64,000 nucleotides of DNA from assembly GCA_900544075.1 (NCBI GenBank), contig UQTJ01000012.1:35252-99251 (forward strand). The letters run 5' to 3'. The position numbers and the translations under genes were made by a program. The stretch is from an uncultured Bacteroides sp. Lineage in GTDB: Bacteria; Bacteroidota; Bacteroidia; Bacteroidales; Bacteroidaceae. The notes under the pieces are model-generated. The model was not told the DNA's origin and made no database searches. It was given only the letters and a program-made list of their open reading frames with translations. Of the stretch, positions 19,439-28,970 are shown piece by piece (within the stretch, counting starts at the first letter, position 1; every line of letters starts with the position of its first letter).

Positions 19439-19526
19439 GGAACACGCTCGTGTCACGCGTGCAACACGAACGTGTTCCGCGCGTTACACCTTCGTGTTCC
19501 GCGCGTTACACGAACGTGTAACGGTA
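19439..19526. repeat. Four tandem 22-bp palindromic repeats
   Basis: Four 22-bp units in tandem (starting 19439, 19461, 19483 and 19505) each hold a palindrome of the form ACACG-NN-CGTGT, with unit ends GCGCG or similar. The last unit is a perfect 8-bp-arm palindrome (GTTACACG-AA-CGTGTAAC). They fill the gap between two convergent genes and may serve as transcription terminators or protein-binding sites. No spacer sequences separate the units, so this is not CRISPR. Confidence 0.85.
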
Positions 19527-19544
19527 ACTTAGTAAGGTCGTTTC

Positions 19545-20702
19545 TTATTTTTTGAACCATCTGTCTATAATAACAGCCAGCGCACCGTCGCCTGTAACAT
19601 TGCATGCGGTGCCGAAGCTGTCCATGGCGATATAAAGTGCTATCATCAGTGCTTGGGCGTTATCATCGAATCCAAGCATTGATGACAGTATTCCCAAAGA
19701 TGCCATAATAGCTCCGCCGGGCACTCCCGGAGCGGCAACCATCGTTATTCCCAGCATAAAGATAAATCCCGACATCATTCTGAAATCGTATGGTATGCCT
19801 TGCATCATCATCAGTGCAAGGGCACATGCCACAATCTTCATCGTACTTCCCGAAAGGTGTATCGTAGCGCATAGAGGGATGACGAATCCTGCGGTATCTT
19901 CGTTTACTCCATTCTTTACAGTCTGTTTCAGTGTGACAGGAATAGTGGCTGCCGATGATTGTGTACCAAGGGCTGTGAAATATGCCGGCATCATATTCGC
20001 AAGCATTCTGAACGGATTCTTTCCTGCAATAACTCCAGCTATTACATACTGGAAAATCAGCAGAAGTATGTGAAGGATGAAGATTATTCCGATAATCTTG
20101 ATGAATACACTTAGTACATGGAAAACCTGGCCGGAATGCGTCATATTGAAGAATATACCGAAGATATATATAGGCAGCAGTGGCAGGATAACCTTCTGGA
20201 TGGTTTTTACGATTATCTCCTTGAAATCCACAAAAGCATTTTTCAGATAGCTGGTATTAAGGTTTGCCATTCCTAATCCAAGGGTGAAAGCCATAACTAA
20301 TGCGGTCATCACATTAAGCGGTTCGGGAATGTCTATCGTAAAGAACGGTATTATTCCTTTTGCCTCACTGATTTCAGAGAGCGGAATATCCCTTGTTATC
20401 AGCATCGGGAAGAAAGTCTCACCCACAGCGTATGAAATAAACCCGGAGAAAAGTGTTGCTCCGTAAGCCAACAGGGCTGTCACGGCAAGCATCTTTCCTG
20501 CTCCCTTGCCGATATCCGCAATGGCGGGAGCCACAAGCCCCACTATTATGAGAGGTATGATAAATGCTAAGAATTCGCTGAACAGTCCGTTGAAAGTAAC
20601 GAAAAATCTTACAGGCAGGGCTGGCGATATGATTCCTGCACCTATACCTAATATTATTGCAATTATAATCTGAGTCAGTAGTCCGGGTCTTTTCAGTTTC
20701 AT
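19545..20702 (-). CDS. Dicarboxylate/amino acid:cation symporter (DAACS family)
   Basis: This is an inner-membrane Na+ or H+ coupled symporter of the GltP/SstT/DctA type for glutamate, serine/threonine or C4-dicarboxylates. The 385-aa protein has about eight hydrophobic helices, a Ser-rich re-entrant motif (ALGTQSSAATIPVT) and a second C-terminal loop region (ITMVAAPGVPGGAIMA). A conserved Asn/Asp-rich end follows (AMDSFGTACNVTGDG). It is shorter than GltP and closer in size to SstT. It lies 18 bp downstream of the Nim-like gene, probably in one transcript. Confidence 0.88.
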   Translation of the reverse strand: MKLKRPGLLTQIIIAIILGIGAGIISPALPVRFFVTFNGLFSEFLAFIIPLIIVGLVAPAIADIGKGAGKMLAVTALLAYGATLFSGFISYAVGETFFPMLITRDIPLSEISEAKGIIPFFTIDIPEPLNVMTALVMAFTLGLGMANLNTSYLKNAFVDFKEIIVKTIQKVILPLLPIYIFGIFFNMTHSGQVFHVLSVFIKIIGIIFILHILLLIFQYVIAGVIAGKNPFRMLANMMPAYFTALGTQSSAATIPVTLKQTVKNGVNEDTAGFVIPLCATIHLSGSTMKIVACALALMMMQGIPYDFRMMSGFIFMLGITMVAAPGVPGGAIMASLGILSSMLGFDDNAQALMIALYIAMDSFGTACNVTGDGALAVIIDRWFKK

Positions 20703-20720
20703 GTTGTTGTGGTTTTAAGT

Positions 20721-21209
20721 TTAGAACATTGCTTTACATTTTCCGCTTATGCTTTCGATGTCAAGTCTGATAATCTCTGTGCGGTGGAATGATTTGTTGG
20801 CATACTCCATACCCATAATCTTATGGTCGGGACAGTACTTGCTGATAAACAGTGAGAGAGCCGACATGCGTTCTGCTTCGTGCAGACTGTGATGAGCGGT
20901 ACATTTCAATACTACACTTTCATAACCGGTAGTAAACTTCTCCGGATGGATCTTTGTCCTGCCTACAATGCAGAACGATACGTTCGGGTTGGCATCAATG
21001 CATCTCAGTTTTCTGCCTACCGGGGCACAGTGGATGTATATAGAGTTTCCTCTGTCCCAAACGTAGCTCAGCGGAATGCCGTATGCACCTTCGGCATCTT
21101 CTGTTACCATTGACAAAATGCCATATTCTCCTTCCTTGATAATCTCCATTGCACGCTTTTCGTCGAGTATTCTGTCCTGACGGCGTACTTCTTTATTGCT
21201 AAATTCCAT
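20721..21209 (-). CDS. Nim-like pyridoxamine 5'-phosphate oxidase family protein
   Basis: This is a 162-aa flavin-binding split-barrel protein. The order of motifs ([16 protein letters not shown], then [35 protein letters not shown] and [11 protein letters not shown]) is that of the NimA/COG3467 group. Some members of that group confer 5-nitroimidazole resistance in Bacteroides; most chromosomal ones have no proven role. I do not claim resistance. It is transcribed divergently from fhs, with interlocked promoters, and sits upstream of the symporter gene. Confidence 0.8.
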   Translation of the reverse strand: MEFSNKEVRRQDRILDEKRAMEIIKEGEYGILSMVTEDAEGAYGIPLSYVWDRGNSIYIHCAPVGRKLRCIDANPNVSFCIVGRTKIHPEKFTTGYESVVLKCTAHHSLHEAERMSALSLFISKYCPDHKIMGMEYANKSFHRTEIIRLDIESISGKCKAMF

Positions 21210-21241
21210 AAATAGTGTATATTACTTTGTTGTTTCATTCA

Positions 21242-21274
21242 CAAATATAAAGTTTTTTTTCTTACCTTTGCAAA
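21242..21274. promoter_or_regulatory. Interlocked divergent promoters, nim-like gene and fhs
   Basis: On the minus strand, -33 TTTG (21271-21274), 21 bp and -7 TATATTTG (21242-21249) serve the Nim-like gene. On the plus strand, -7 TACCTTTG (21263-21270) lies 21 bp before the fhs ATG; its -33 is weak. The two promoters overlap, so polymerase binding should be mutually exclusive. Confidence 0.65.
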
Positions 21275-21291
21275 CATCTAAAAATAAGAAT

Positions 21292-22959
21292 ATGAAATCA
21301 GATATAGAAATCGCTCGCAGTATTGAGTTAACCAAAATCAAACAGATTGCCGCTAATTACGGTATGCCATTGGAACACGTCACACATTACGGACGTTACA
21401 TGGCTAAAGTATCAGAAGAAATCATCGACGAAGAGAAAGTAAAAAACAGTAATCTTATTCTTGTAACAGCCATTACTCCTACAAAGGCAGGTATCGGTAA
21501 GACTACAGTATCTATCGGTCTTGCATTGGGACTTAACAAGATAGGCAAGAAAGCCATTTGTGCCTTGCGTGAGCCGTCACTCGGACCATGTTTCGGTATG
21601 AAGGGTGGTGCTGCCGGAGGTGGTTATGCACAGGTTCTTCCGATGGAGAAAATCAATCTTCATTTCACTGGCGACTTCCATGCCATCACTTCTGCACATA
21701 ACATGATAGCAGCACTCCTTGACAACTATATGTATCAGAACCAGGACAACGGTTTTGCAATGAAGGAAGTGTTGTGGAACAGAGTACTCGACGTAAACGA
21801 CCGCGGATTGAGATATATCGTTACAGGTCTTGGCGGCAAGTCGAACGGTATTACCCGCGAATCAAGTTTTGATATCACTCCTGCATCGGAAATTATGGCT
21901 ATCCTCTGTCTTGCAAAGGATGAGGCTGACCTTCGCCGCAGAATAGAGAATATTCTCCTTGGCTTTACTATTGACAACAAGCCTTTCACAGTGAAAGATC
22001 TTGGAGTGGCAGGTGCCATAACAGTATTGCTGAAGGATGCTCTTTCTCCTAACCTCGTTCAGACTACAGAGGCTACTCCGGCATTCGTTCACGGAGGTCC
22101 GTTCGCCAATATCGCACACGGATGTAACTCTGTTCTTGCTACTAAGCTTGCAATGACTTTCGGTGACTATGTAATCACAGAAGCCGGATTCGGTGCTGAC
22201 CTCGGAGCAGAGAAATTCTATGACATCAAGTGCCGCAAGGCAGGTCTGCAGCCTAAGCTTACAGTGATTGTTGCAACTGCTCAGGGACTGAAGATGCACG
22301 GTGGAGTTGAACTTGAGAAAATCAAGGAACCTAATATGGAAGGTTTGCGCGAAGGCGTTAAGAACCTCGACAAACATATCGAAAACCTCCAGTCATTCGG
22401 ACAGACTGTAGTTGTTGCTTTCAACCGCTATGCTAATGATACAGACGAAGAAATCGCTTTCGTTCGTCAGCACTGTGAGGAAATGGGAGTTGGATTTGCT
22501 GTTAACAATGCATTTACAGAAGGTGGTGCAGGTGCTGTTGAACTTGCAAATCTTGTAGTTGATACGATAGAGAAGAAACCGTCTGCTCCTCTTTCATTTG
22601 CTTACGATGAGGAAGACTCTGTCGAGATGAAAGTTACTAAAGTGGCATGCGAGCTTTACGGAGCAAAACAGGTATTGTTCGGCCCTGCTGCAAGAAAGAA
22701 ACTGAAGATGATAGAAGAACTCGGCTTCAGCCATTTCCCAATCTGTATCGCCAAGACACAGTATTCGTTCTCTACAGACCCAAAACTGTATGGAGTGGCA
22801 TCAGGATTCAACTTTGCGGTACGCGATATAGTAATCAATGCCGGTGCCGAGATGTTGGTAATCGTTGCCGGTGAAATGATGCGTATGCCTGGATTGCCTA
22901 AGGAACCACAGGCACTTCACATTGATATCGTTAACGGTGAAATAGAAGGATTGTCATAA
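21292..22959 (+). CDS. fhs: Formate--tetrahydrofolate ligase
   Basis: This enzyme makes 10-formyl-tetrahydrofolate from formate, ATP and THF in one-carbon metabolism. The P-loop [16 protein letters not shown] and the following [20 protein letters not shown] are hallmark segments. The chosen ATG at 21292 gives 555 aa, the normal length. The longer frame to 21196 runs through the promoter and encodes an AT-rich leader, so it is rejected. An intrinsic terminator follows. Together with gcvP at 31 kb it supports folate-linked C1 metabolism. Confidence 0.97.
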   Translation: MKSDIEIARSIELTKIKQIAANYGMPLEHVTHYGRYMAKVSEEIIDEEKVKNSNLILVTAITPTKAGIGKTTVSIGLALGLNKIGKKAICALREPSLGPCFGMKGGAAGGGYAQVLPMEKINLHFTGDFHAITSAHNMIAALLDNYMYQNQDNGFAMKEVLWNRVLDVNDRGLRYIVTGLGGKSNGITRESSFDITPASEIMAILCLAKDEADLRRRIENILLGFTIDNKPFTVKDLGVAGAITVLLKDALSPNLVQTTEATPAFVHGGPFANIAHGCNSVLATKLAMTFGDYVITEAGFGADLGAEKFYDIKCRKAGLQPKLTVIVATAQGLKMHGGVELEKIKEPNMEGLREGVKNLDKHIENLQSFGQTVVVAFNRYANDTDEEIAFVRQHCEEMGVGFAVNNAFTEGGAGAVELANLVVDTIEKKPSAPLSFAYDEEDSVEMKVTKVACELYGAKQVLFGPAARKKLKMIEELGFSHFPICIAKTQYSFSTDPKLYGVASGFNFAVRDIVINAGAEMLVIVAGEMMRMPGLPKEPQALHIDIVNGEIEGLS

Positions 22960-22991
22960 TCCGGTAATAAACATTAATACATAATTATATG

Positions 22992-23034
22992 AAAATCTGC
23001 CATAGGCTTTATGTCCGTGGCAGATTTTTTTTCT
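22992..23034 (+). terminator. Intrinsic terminator after fhs
   Basis: An 11-bp stem AAAATCTGCCA (22992-23002) pairs with TGGCAGATTTT (23018-23028), then a T run follows. It ends fhs transcription before the TetR operon. Confidence 0.88.
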
Positions 23035-23053
23035 TCTTTTTCTGATGTAATAA

Positions 23054-23085
23054 TTTGGATTTTTTAATTTGATTATTTAATTTTG
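23054..23085 (+). promoter_or_regulatory. Promoter of the TetR-exporter operon
   Basis: TTTG at 23054-23057, a 20-bp spacer and TAATTTTG at 23078-23085 match the Bacteroidetes promoter, 28 bp before the tetR ATG. Confidence 0.65.
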
Positions 23086-23113
23086 CGGTTAAAAGGTAAA
23101 TTAACAGATTTAA

Positions 23114-23734
23114 ATGAATAAAGACAAAAACAATATGGAGCAGAAAATCCTTGAATCGGCTGAAAAGCTGTTTATGGAACAGGGTTTCACTGCTACTACT
23201 ACAGCAAAGATAGCCAAAGAGGCAGGTTGCAATCAGGCATTGGTACATTATTATTATCGTACTAAGGAACAACTGTTCGAAAGGATATACAGGGAAAAGA
23301 TGCAGCTTATGGTTACTAGTGTCACCAGTATAAACACATCAGGCTCCACGTTTGAAGAGAAGGTTGCATCTATAATTGAAGCCCATTGGAATTTTCTTAG
23401 CAAAAACCCTTTGATAGTATGGTTTGCATTGAGAGAAAACCTCAATGGCTCTACTGCTCTCATAAATCTGTTTATGAAGGAAATCAGACCTAAGGCAGCG
23501 GTGGCTTTCTCAAGGCTTGAGGAAGACCTGAATGAAGAAATCAGGAAAGGCAATATTTCCTCCATTTCAATCTATGATCTCCTTCTGACTATCATTTCAT
23601 TGGATATAGCCCATTTTGTAATTATGCCTTTTTATAATGTGATAATGGGAGACAGGGAAACATTGGTAAAGCAAGTACTTGATAACAGAAAATCAGAAGT
23701 TATAAAAACTGTATTGGCAAGACTGAGAAAGTAG
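23114..23734 (+). CDS. TetR-family transcriptional regulator
   Basis: This is a 206-aa repressor-type regulator. The N-terminal HTH is typical (ILESAEKLFMEQGFTATTTA, then KEAGCNQALVHYYYRTKEQLF), followed by a helical ligand domain. It is the first gene before a TolC-HlyD-ABC exporter set on the same strand and most likely controls it, as CecR/YbiH does for the E. coli ybh operon. The gap to the next gene is 106 bp, and I saw no clear palindromic operator. Confidence 0.9.
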   Translation: MNKDKNNMEQKILESAEKLFMEQGFTATTTAKIAKEAGCNQALVHYYYRTKEQLFERIYREKMQLMVTSVTSINTSGSTFEEKVASIIEAHWNFLSKNPLIVWFALRENLNGSTALINLFMKEIRPKAAVAFSRLEEDLNEEIRKGNISSISIYDLLLTIISLDIAHFVIMPFYNVIMGDRETLVKQVLDNRKSEVIKTVLARLRK

Positions 23735-23840
23735 ACGGTTTATATATACGGAGAAGGTTTGGTTCGTAAAAACAGCTTCCCGTATGTTTTTGATAATATT
23801 ATTAATTATATAATTAAATAAGTCAGTTAAAAATGAATAT

Positions 23841-25121
23841 ATGAAAAGACTATGTACTACCGCCATTGCAGTTGCCATATCTGCATTGTGCTTCGGACAG
23901 ACGAGTATAACCATTGAGGAGTGCTATAGCAAAGCCAGGGAGAATTATCCTCTAATCAGAAAGCTTGGTCTGGTGGAGAAGACAAAAGAGTATAACATCG
24001 ACAATCTCAACAAGGGCTATCTTCCACAGCTTATGTTCTCTTCAAAGGCCACATATCAGTCCGATGTAACGAAGATTCCAATCGACCTTGAGGCTATGGG
24101 TTTTAAGGGAGTTGAGATTCCGCATCTCAGCCAGGGTCAGTATGGCATATCGCTCGACCTCAATCAGACTATCTGGGACGGTGGGGCAATCAAATCATCT
24201 AAAGAAGCCGTGAAATCATCTTCCGAAGTGGAAAAGAGGAATATTGAGGTCAGCCTCTATGCTGTGAATGAAAGGATAAATCAGATATATTTCGGTATTC
24301 TGCTTGCTGATGCCCAGATAGAGCAGAACAGGCTGCTGAAAAAAATCCTTACAGACAACTATGCTCAGGTAGAGTCGTATGTGAAGAACGGAATTGCCAA
24401 TCAGTCCGACTTGGATGCCATCAGGGTGGACATGATTAAGGCGGAACAGAACGAAATAGATTTTGTGACAGCAAGGAAGACCTATATCGTTATCCTTGCC
24501 AGACTGACGGGCATGGAGATAGATGGGGAAACAAAGTTGGTGAAACCTTTACCGGAGCGCCCAACGCAGAGCGATGCTTTAGGACGACCGGAAATGAGCC
24601 TGTTCGATGCGCAGGTGATGAAGTACAGAAGCGATTATAACCGTATCAATTCAGGGCTGTATCCGCGTTTGAGTCTTTTTGCCACAGGAGGATATGGCAA
24701 GCCGGGACTTGATATGTTTGAGAATAAGTTTGCGCCATACTACATAGCCGGAATAAAGCTGAACTGGAATATCGGCAATTTCTATTCTCTGAAAGGCCAG
24801 AGAAAACTGATACGAAACAATATTGATATGGTGGAAAACCGGCGCGAACTCTTTCTCTTCAATACCGATATAGACAAGACTCAGAAAGAACTTGCCATAG
24901 ACAAATACATGAATCAGATAAAATATGACGACGAGATTATCCGCCTGAAGACTTCCATCAGAAAAGCGTCCGAGGCAAAGATTGCTAACGGAACGATATC
25001 CGGTACAGACCTTATGCGAGATATCAATTCGGAGCATTCAGCCGTACAGACTAAGATTCTGCACGAAATACAGCTTCTGCTTGCCATCTACGATTTCAAG
25101 TATGTGATGAACGACTTTTAA
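23841..25121 (+). CDS. TolC-family outer-membrane efflux protein
   Basis: This is the outer-membrane channel for the ABC exporter downstream. The signal peptide runs to about residue 19 (ISALCFGQ). The remaining sequence has OEP helical repeats with Gln/Asn-rich hairpins and short strands (GISLDLNQTIWDGGAIKSS, GIKLNWNIGNFYSLKG). Length is 426 aa. It is unrelated at the detail level to the TolC protein of the MFS operon at 9-10.3 kb. Confidence 0.88.
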   Translation: MKRLCTTAIAVAISALCFGQTSITIEECYSKARENYPLIRKLGLVEKTKEYNIDNLNKGYLPQLMFSSKATYQSDVTKIPIDLEAMGFKGVEIPHLSQGQYGISLDLNQTIWDGGAIKSSKEAVKSSSEVEKRNIEVSLYAVNERINQIYFGILLADAQIEQNRLLKKILTDNYAQVESYVKNGIANQSDLDAIRVDMIKAEQNEIDFVTARKTYIVILARLTGMEIDGETKLVKPLPERPTQSDALGRPEMSLFDAQVMKYRSDYNRINSGLYPRLSLFATGGYGKPGLDMFENKFAPYYIAGIKLNWNIGNFYSLKGQRKLIRNNIDMVENRRELFLFNTDIDKTQKELAIDKYMNQIKYDDEIIRLKTSIRKASEAKIANGTISGTDLMRDINSEHSAVQTKILHEIQLLLAIYDFKYVMNDF

Positions 25122-25190
25122 ATACCATTTAAACACCATTTAAATACCGTTTAAAAGCTTTTTAAAACACTTTGCAAAAACTTTTCAATA
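25122..25190. repeat. 11-bp periodic repeat, TTTAAA type
   Basis: Units such as ACCATTTAAAC, ACCATTTAAAT, ACCGTTTAAAA and CTTTTTAAAAC follow one another at 11-bp steps in the gap between the TolC and HlyD genes. It belongs to the same class of periodic intergenic repeat as at 40.9, 49.3-49.9, 54.05 and 54.9 kb. Confidence 0.7.
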
Positions 25191-25206
25191 CATAAAAACA
25201 GGAAAT

Positions 25207-26097
25207 ATGAGAAACTTTCTTTCTATTATATCAGCAATGGCTCTCCTGACAGCATGTTCGGGTAGCGACAGTAAGTACGATGCTTCGGGAGTATTCGAAG
25301 TGACAGAAGTAATGGTATCGGCAAGAGTGGCCGGTGAGATTATGGAACTTGATATAGACGAAGGCACGGAAGTTACGGCAGGTAAGCCTGTTGGATATAT
25401 CGATACCGTACAGCTCTATCTTCAGAGGCTTCAGCTTGAGGCTAATGTGAAAGCAGCTGAAAGTCGTATATGCGATGTGGAGAAACAGACAGCTGCCATA
25501 CGTCAGCAGATTGCCACACAGAAAAAGGAGCAGACCCGATTCGAAAATCTTGTAAACGCCAATGCCGGAAACCGCAAGCAGTTGGATGATATCACTGCTG
25601 CCATCAATCTCTTGGAGAAACAGTTGGATGCACAGACAGAAACATTGATAAACGGTAATGCCAATGCCAAGGCTCAGGCTGAAGCCTTGAAGGCTCAGAT
25701 AGCTCTTACTGACGATATGATAAGCAAAAGTACTATCGCATCACCCGTTGACGGAACAGTTATGGCCAAATATGTAGAAAAAGGAGAACTTGCCGTGCAG
25801 GGACGTACTCTGTTCAAGGTGGCAAATATCAACGATATGTATCTGAAAGCCTATATCACTTCCGGACAGATTACCGGTTTAAAGATAGGTCAGGAAGTAA
25901 AGGTTTTTGCCGACAGCGGCGACTCCGACAGAAAGGAATATCGCGGGATAATCTCATGGATTTCAGACAAGGCAGAGTTTACGCCGAAGACCATTCAGAC
26001 ACGGGATGAACGTGCAAACCTGGTATATGCCGTCAAGATTAAGGTGCAGAACGACGGATATATCAAGCGCGGAATGTATGGAGAGGTGAGTTTCTGA
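25207..26097 (+). CDS. HlyD-family periplasmic adaptor lipoprotein
   Basis: This 296-aa membrane fusion protein joins the ABC-2 exporter to TolC. A lipobox (ALLTAC) at residues 14-19 indicates lipid anchoring instead of a transmembrane helix. Then come a lipoyl half (MELDIDEGTEVTAGKPVGYI), an Ala/Gln-rich helical hairpin, the second lipoyl half (STIASPVDGTVMAKYVEKGE) and a beta-barrel domain. It resembles E. coli YbhG/YhiI adaptors. It precedes the ATPase genes by about 100 bp of AT-rich sequence. Confidence 0.88.
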   Translation: MRNFLSIISAMALLTACSGSDSKYDASGVFEVTEVMVSARVAGEIMELDIDEGTEVTAGKPVGYIDTVQLYLQRLQLEANVKAAESRICDVEKQTAAIRQQIATQKKEQTRFENLVNANAGNRKQLDDITAAINLLEKQLDAQTETLINGNANAKAQAEALKAQIALTDDMISKSTIASPVDGTVMAKYVEKGELAVQGRTLFKVANINDMYLKAYITSGQITGLKIGQEVKVFADSGDSDRKEYRGIISWISDKAEFTPKTIQTRDERANLVYAVKIKVQNDGYIKRGMYGEVSF

Positions 26098-26199
26098 GTT
26101 ATTAGTTGTTGGTTCTTAGTCTTTAGTTGTTAAGACTGGTCGCGTTGTCCATTAGCTCTTAATTTTTAATTCTTAATTATTAATTCTTAATTCAAAAAA

Positions 26200-27114
26200 A
26201 TGCCCTCAGTATCAGTATCTCGGTTATCAAAATCATATACCTCAATCAAGGCTCTTGACAATGTCAGCTTTGAAGTTCAGAAAGGAGAACTGTTCGGTAT
26301 CATAGGTCCGGACGGAGCGGGGAAGACTACACTCTTCCGACTCCTCACCACACTGATATTGCCGGACAGTGGCAGTGCCGTGGTGGAAGACTTTGATGTA
26401 GTGAAAGACTATGCATCCGTGCGGCGTATAATAGGGTATATGCCCGGAAAATTCTCACTGTATCAGGACCTGACCGTAGAGGAAAATCTGAACTTTTTTG
26501 CTACGGTATTCAATACAACTGTAAAGGAAAATTATCATCTGATAGAAGATATCTATAAGCATATCGAACCATTCAAGACTCGTCGTGCCGGAAAACTTTC
26601 CGGTGGTATGAAACAGAAATTAGCACTGAGTTGTGCCCTTATTCATAAACCGAAAGTTCTTTTCCTTGATGAGCCTACCACAGGAGTAGACCCAGTATCA
26701 AGAAAGGAGTTTTGGGAAATGCTCCTGAAACTGAAGAGCCAGGGTATAACAATCATAGTATCAACGCCGTATATGGACGAAGCCAGACTTTGTGACAGGA
26801 TAGCGCTGATGCAAAACGGAAAGTTCCTTCGTATAGACTCGCCTGAGAATATCATAGCATCCTATCCCCAAAGACTGTGGTCAGTCATAGCAGACAATAT
26901 GCACGGACTGCTGAACGACCTGCGTTCCTGCCCGTATGTGAAATCATCATTCTCATTCGGAGCAAGTTATCATGTCACTATGGTTGAAAGTGCTACTGCC
27001 GCTATGCTTGACGAATATCTGATTAATAAGGGATACGGAAATATTGATATTACAGAGATTAAGCCTACAGTGGAAGACTGTTTCATGTTGATGTTAAAGG
27101 AGGATGAGCAATGA
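26200..27114 (+). CDS. ABC exporter ATP-binding protein (YbhF N-half-like)
   Basis: This is an ATPase subunit of an ABC-2 type exporter. Walker A is GPDGAGKTTLFRLL, the signature LSGGMKQKLAL and Walker B VLFLDEPTTGVDP; about 60 residues of C-terminal extension follow. In E. coli YbhF two such domains are fused in one chain; here they are two genes, this one and the next, overlapping by ATGA. The full canonical motifs suggest it is catalytically competent. Start at ATG 26200 after a run of A. Confidence 0.9.
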   Translation: MPSVSVSRLSKSYTSIKALDNVSFEVQKGELFGIIGPDGAGKTTLFRLLTTLILPDSGSAVVEDFDVVKDYASVRRIIGYMPGKFSLYQDLTVEENLNFFATVFNTTVKENYHLIEDIYKHIEPFKTRRAGKLSGGMKQKLALSCALIHKPKVLFLDEPTTGVDPVSRKEFWEMLLKLKSQGITIIVSTPYMDEARLCDRIALMQNGKFLRIDSPENIIASYPQRLWSVIADNMHGLLNDLRSCPYVKSSFSFGASYHVTMVESATAAMLDEYLINKGYGNIDITEIKPTVEDCFMLMLKEDEQ

Positions 27115-27857
27115 ATGAAGAATACGTTATACAGGCCGAGAACCTGACCAAGAGGTTTGGCGATTTTACGGCAGTCGATCATATTACTTTCAACGTAAGG
27201 AAAGGAGAGATCTTCGGTTTCCTTGGTGCCAACGGAGCCGGAAAGACTACAGCCATGCGAATGCTTTGCGGACTGAGCTGTCCGACGGAGGGTAAAGGAA
27301 CAGTGGCAGGTTTCGACATAGATAGCGAACCTGAAAAGGTAAAGCGCAATATCGGCTATATGAGTCAGAAATTCTCTTTGTACGAAGACTTGAAAGTATG
27401 GGAGAACCTGCGTCTGTACGGAGGCATCTATGGAATGAATGACAGAGAAATAGCCGAAAAAACAGATGCTGTTCTCCGCAGTATAGATATGGAATCAGAA
27501 CGCGACACTATGGTGTGCGACCTTCCTTTGGGCTGGAAGCAGAAACTGGCATTTGCCGTTTCCACTTTCCATAACCCCAAGATAGTATTTCTTGACGAAC
27601 CGACAGGTGGGGTAGACCCTATCACTCGCCGCCGTTTCTGGGAACAGATATACGGTGCGGCAGCAAGCGGTATCACGGTGTTTGTCACCACTCACTATAT
27701 GGATGAGGCCGAATACTGCGACCGTGTTTCCATTATGGTGGACGGCAGGATAAAGGCATTAGACAGCCCTATGGCACTGCGTAACAAATATGGCGTATCG
27801 GATATGGACGAAGTGTTCCGTATGTTGGCACGCGAAGCTACACGAAAAGGAGATTGA
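27111..27857 (+). CDS. ABC exporter ATP-binding protein (YbhF C-half-like)
   Basis: This is the second ATPase of the exporter, 248 aa. Walker A is GANGAGKTTAMRML and Walker B IVFLDEPTGGVDP. The signature is degenerate: LPLGWKQKLAF replaces LSGGQ. The same degeneracy is known from the second half of YbhF-type proteins, so this is a family trait and not decay. It overlaps the previous gene by 4 bp and probably forms a heterodimer with it. Confidence 0.9.
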   Translation: MNEEYVIQAENLTKRFGDFTAVDHITFNVRKGEIFGFLGANGAGKTTAMRMLCGLSCPTEGKGTVAGFDIDSEPEKVKRNIGYMSQKFSLYEDLKVWENLRLYGGIYGMNDREIAEKTDAVLRSIDMESERDTMVCDLPLGWKQKLAFAVSTFHNPKIVFLDEPTGGVDPITRRRFWEQIYGAAASGITVFVTTHYMDEAEYCDRVSIMVDGRIKALDSPMALRNKYGVSDMDEVFRMLAREATRKGD

Positions 27858-27862
27858 CATTT

Positions 27863-28969
27863 ATGAAACAGTTTATTACATTTGTCCGTAAGGAATTCCT
27901 TCATATATTCCGCGATTCCAGAACCATGCTCATCCTCCTGGGTATGCCCATGGTGCAGATGCTTCTGTTTGGTTTTGCCATTACCACCGAAGTGAGAAAC
28001 ACCAAGGTTGCCGTGTTCGACCCTTCGCAAAGCATGGAAACCAGAGCCATAAAGGAACGTTTCGATGCCAGCGAGTATTTCACCATAGCCGAAGAAATCC
28101 GCGATGTGTCGCGCATAAACGATGTATTCAAGTATGGTGAGATAGGCCTCGTCATGGTGTTCAGCGATGACTTTGAGAATGAACTCCATCAGGGAGGAGA
28201 TGCCGCCGTTCAGCTTATCACCGACGGTACTGAACCGAATCAGGCATCAATGATAACAGGCTATGCATCCAATATCCTTGCTCAGAGCATGCAGGAACTG
28301 TCCGAAGGTAGCAGTGCCCCGTGCCGTATAATACCCGAAATAAGGATGCTTTACAATCCTCAGGCAGAGAGCGCATACAACTTTGTTCCCGGAGTAATGG
28401 GAATGATACTTATGCTTATCTGTGCCATGATGACTTCAATAGCCATTGTGCGCGAAAAGGAGAACGGTACTATGGAGATACTTCTTGTCTCACCTATGAA
28501 ACCTATCTACATCATCCTTTCCAAAGTAACACCATATTTCACATTGTCTATGGTAAACCTTGCTACAATACTCCTGCTGTCGGTTTATGTGCTCGGAGTA
28601 CCTGTTGCAGGCAGTCTGTCGCTGTTGCTCCTTGTATCGGTGATATTCATCTTCCTTGCATTGTCGCTCGGACTGCTGATCTCCAATGTGGTTAATACCC
28701 AGGTGGCAGCCATGCTCGTATCAGGAATGGGACTTATGATGCCTGTCATGCTCCTTTCCGGTCTGATATTCCCCGTAGAAAGCATGCCACTTCCGCTACA
28801 GTGCCTTTCCACCATAGTTCCTGCGAGGTGGTATGTTGATGCCATCAGAAAGATAATGATTCAGGGAGCAGAGATACAGTTCGTCCTGAAGGAAATAGGA
28901 ATACTGCTGTTTGTCACAGTGGCCTTAGTGGCACTAAGTCTGAAAACATTCAAGAACCGTTTAAACTGA
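27863..28969 (+). CDS. ABC-2 type exporter permease (YbhS-like)
   Basis: This is an inner-membrane permease with one N-terminal helix, a large extracytoplasmic domain of about 150 residues and five C-terminal helices including the ABC-2 segment (VREKENGTMEILLVSPMK). I chose ATG 27863 (368 aa); a TTG three codons earlier overlaps the ATPase stop and is the alternative. It pairs with the next permease gene, one base away. Substrate is unknown; related systems export drugs or cations. Confidence 0.88.
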   Translation: MKQFITFVRKEFLHIFRDSRTMLILLGMPMVQMLLFGFAITTEVRNTKVAVFDPSQSMETRAIKERFDASEYFTIAEEIRDVSRINDVFKYGEIGLVMVFSDDFENELHQGGDAAVQLITDGTEPNQASMITGYASNILAQSMQELSEGSSAPCRIIPEIRMLYNPQAESAYNFVPGVMGMILMLICAMMTSIAIVREKENGTMEILLVSPMKPIYIILSKVTPYFTLSMVNLATILLLSVYVLGVPVAGSLSLLLLVSVIFIFLALSLGLLISNVVNTQVAAMLVSGMGLMMPVMLLSGLIFPVESMPLPLQCLSTIVPARWYVDAIRKIMIQGAEIQFVLKEIGILLFVTVALVALSLKTFKNRLN

Positions 28970-28970
28970 A

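Noticed and set aside
19439..19526. CRISPR array
   Set aside because: The 22-bp units are contiguous with no spacers and there are no cas genes in the window.
20721..21209. Calling this gene a metronidazole-resistance nim gene
   Set aside because: It has the family fold, but most chromosomal Nim-like proteins have no shown resistance role and no insertion element activates it here.
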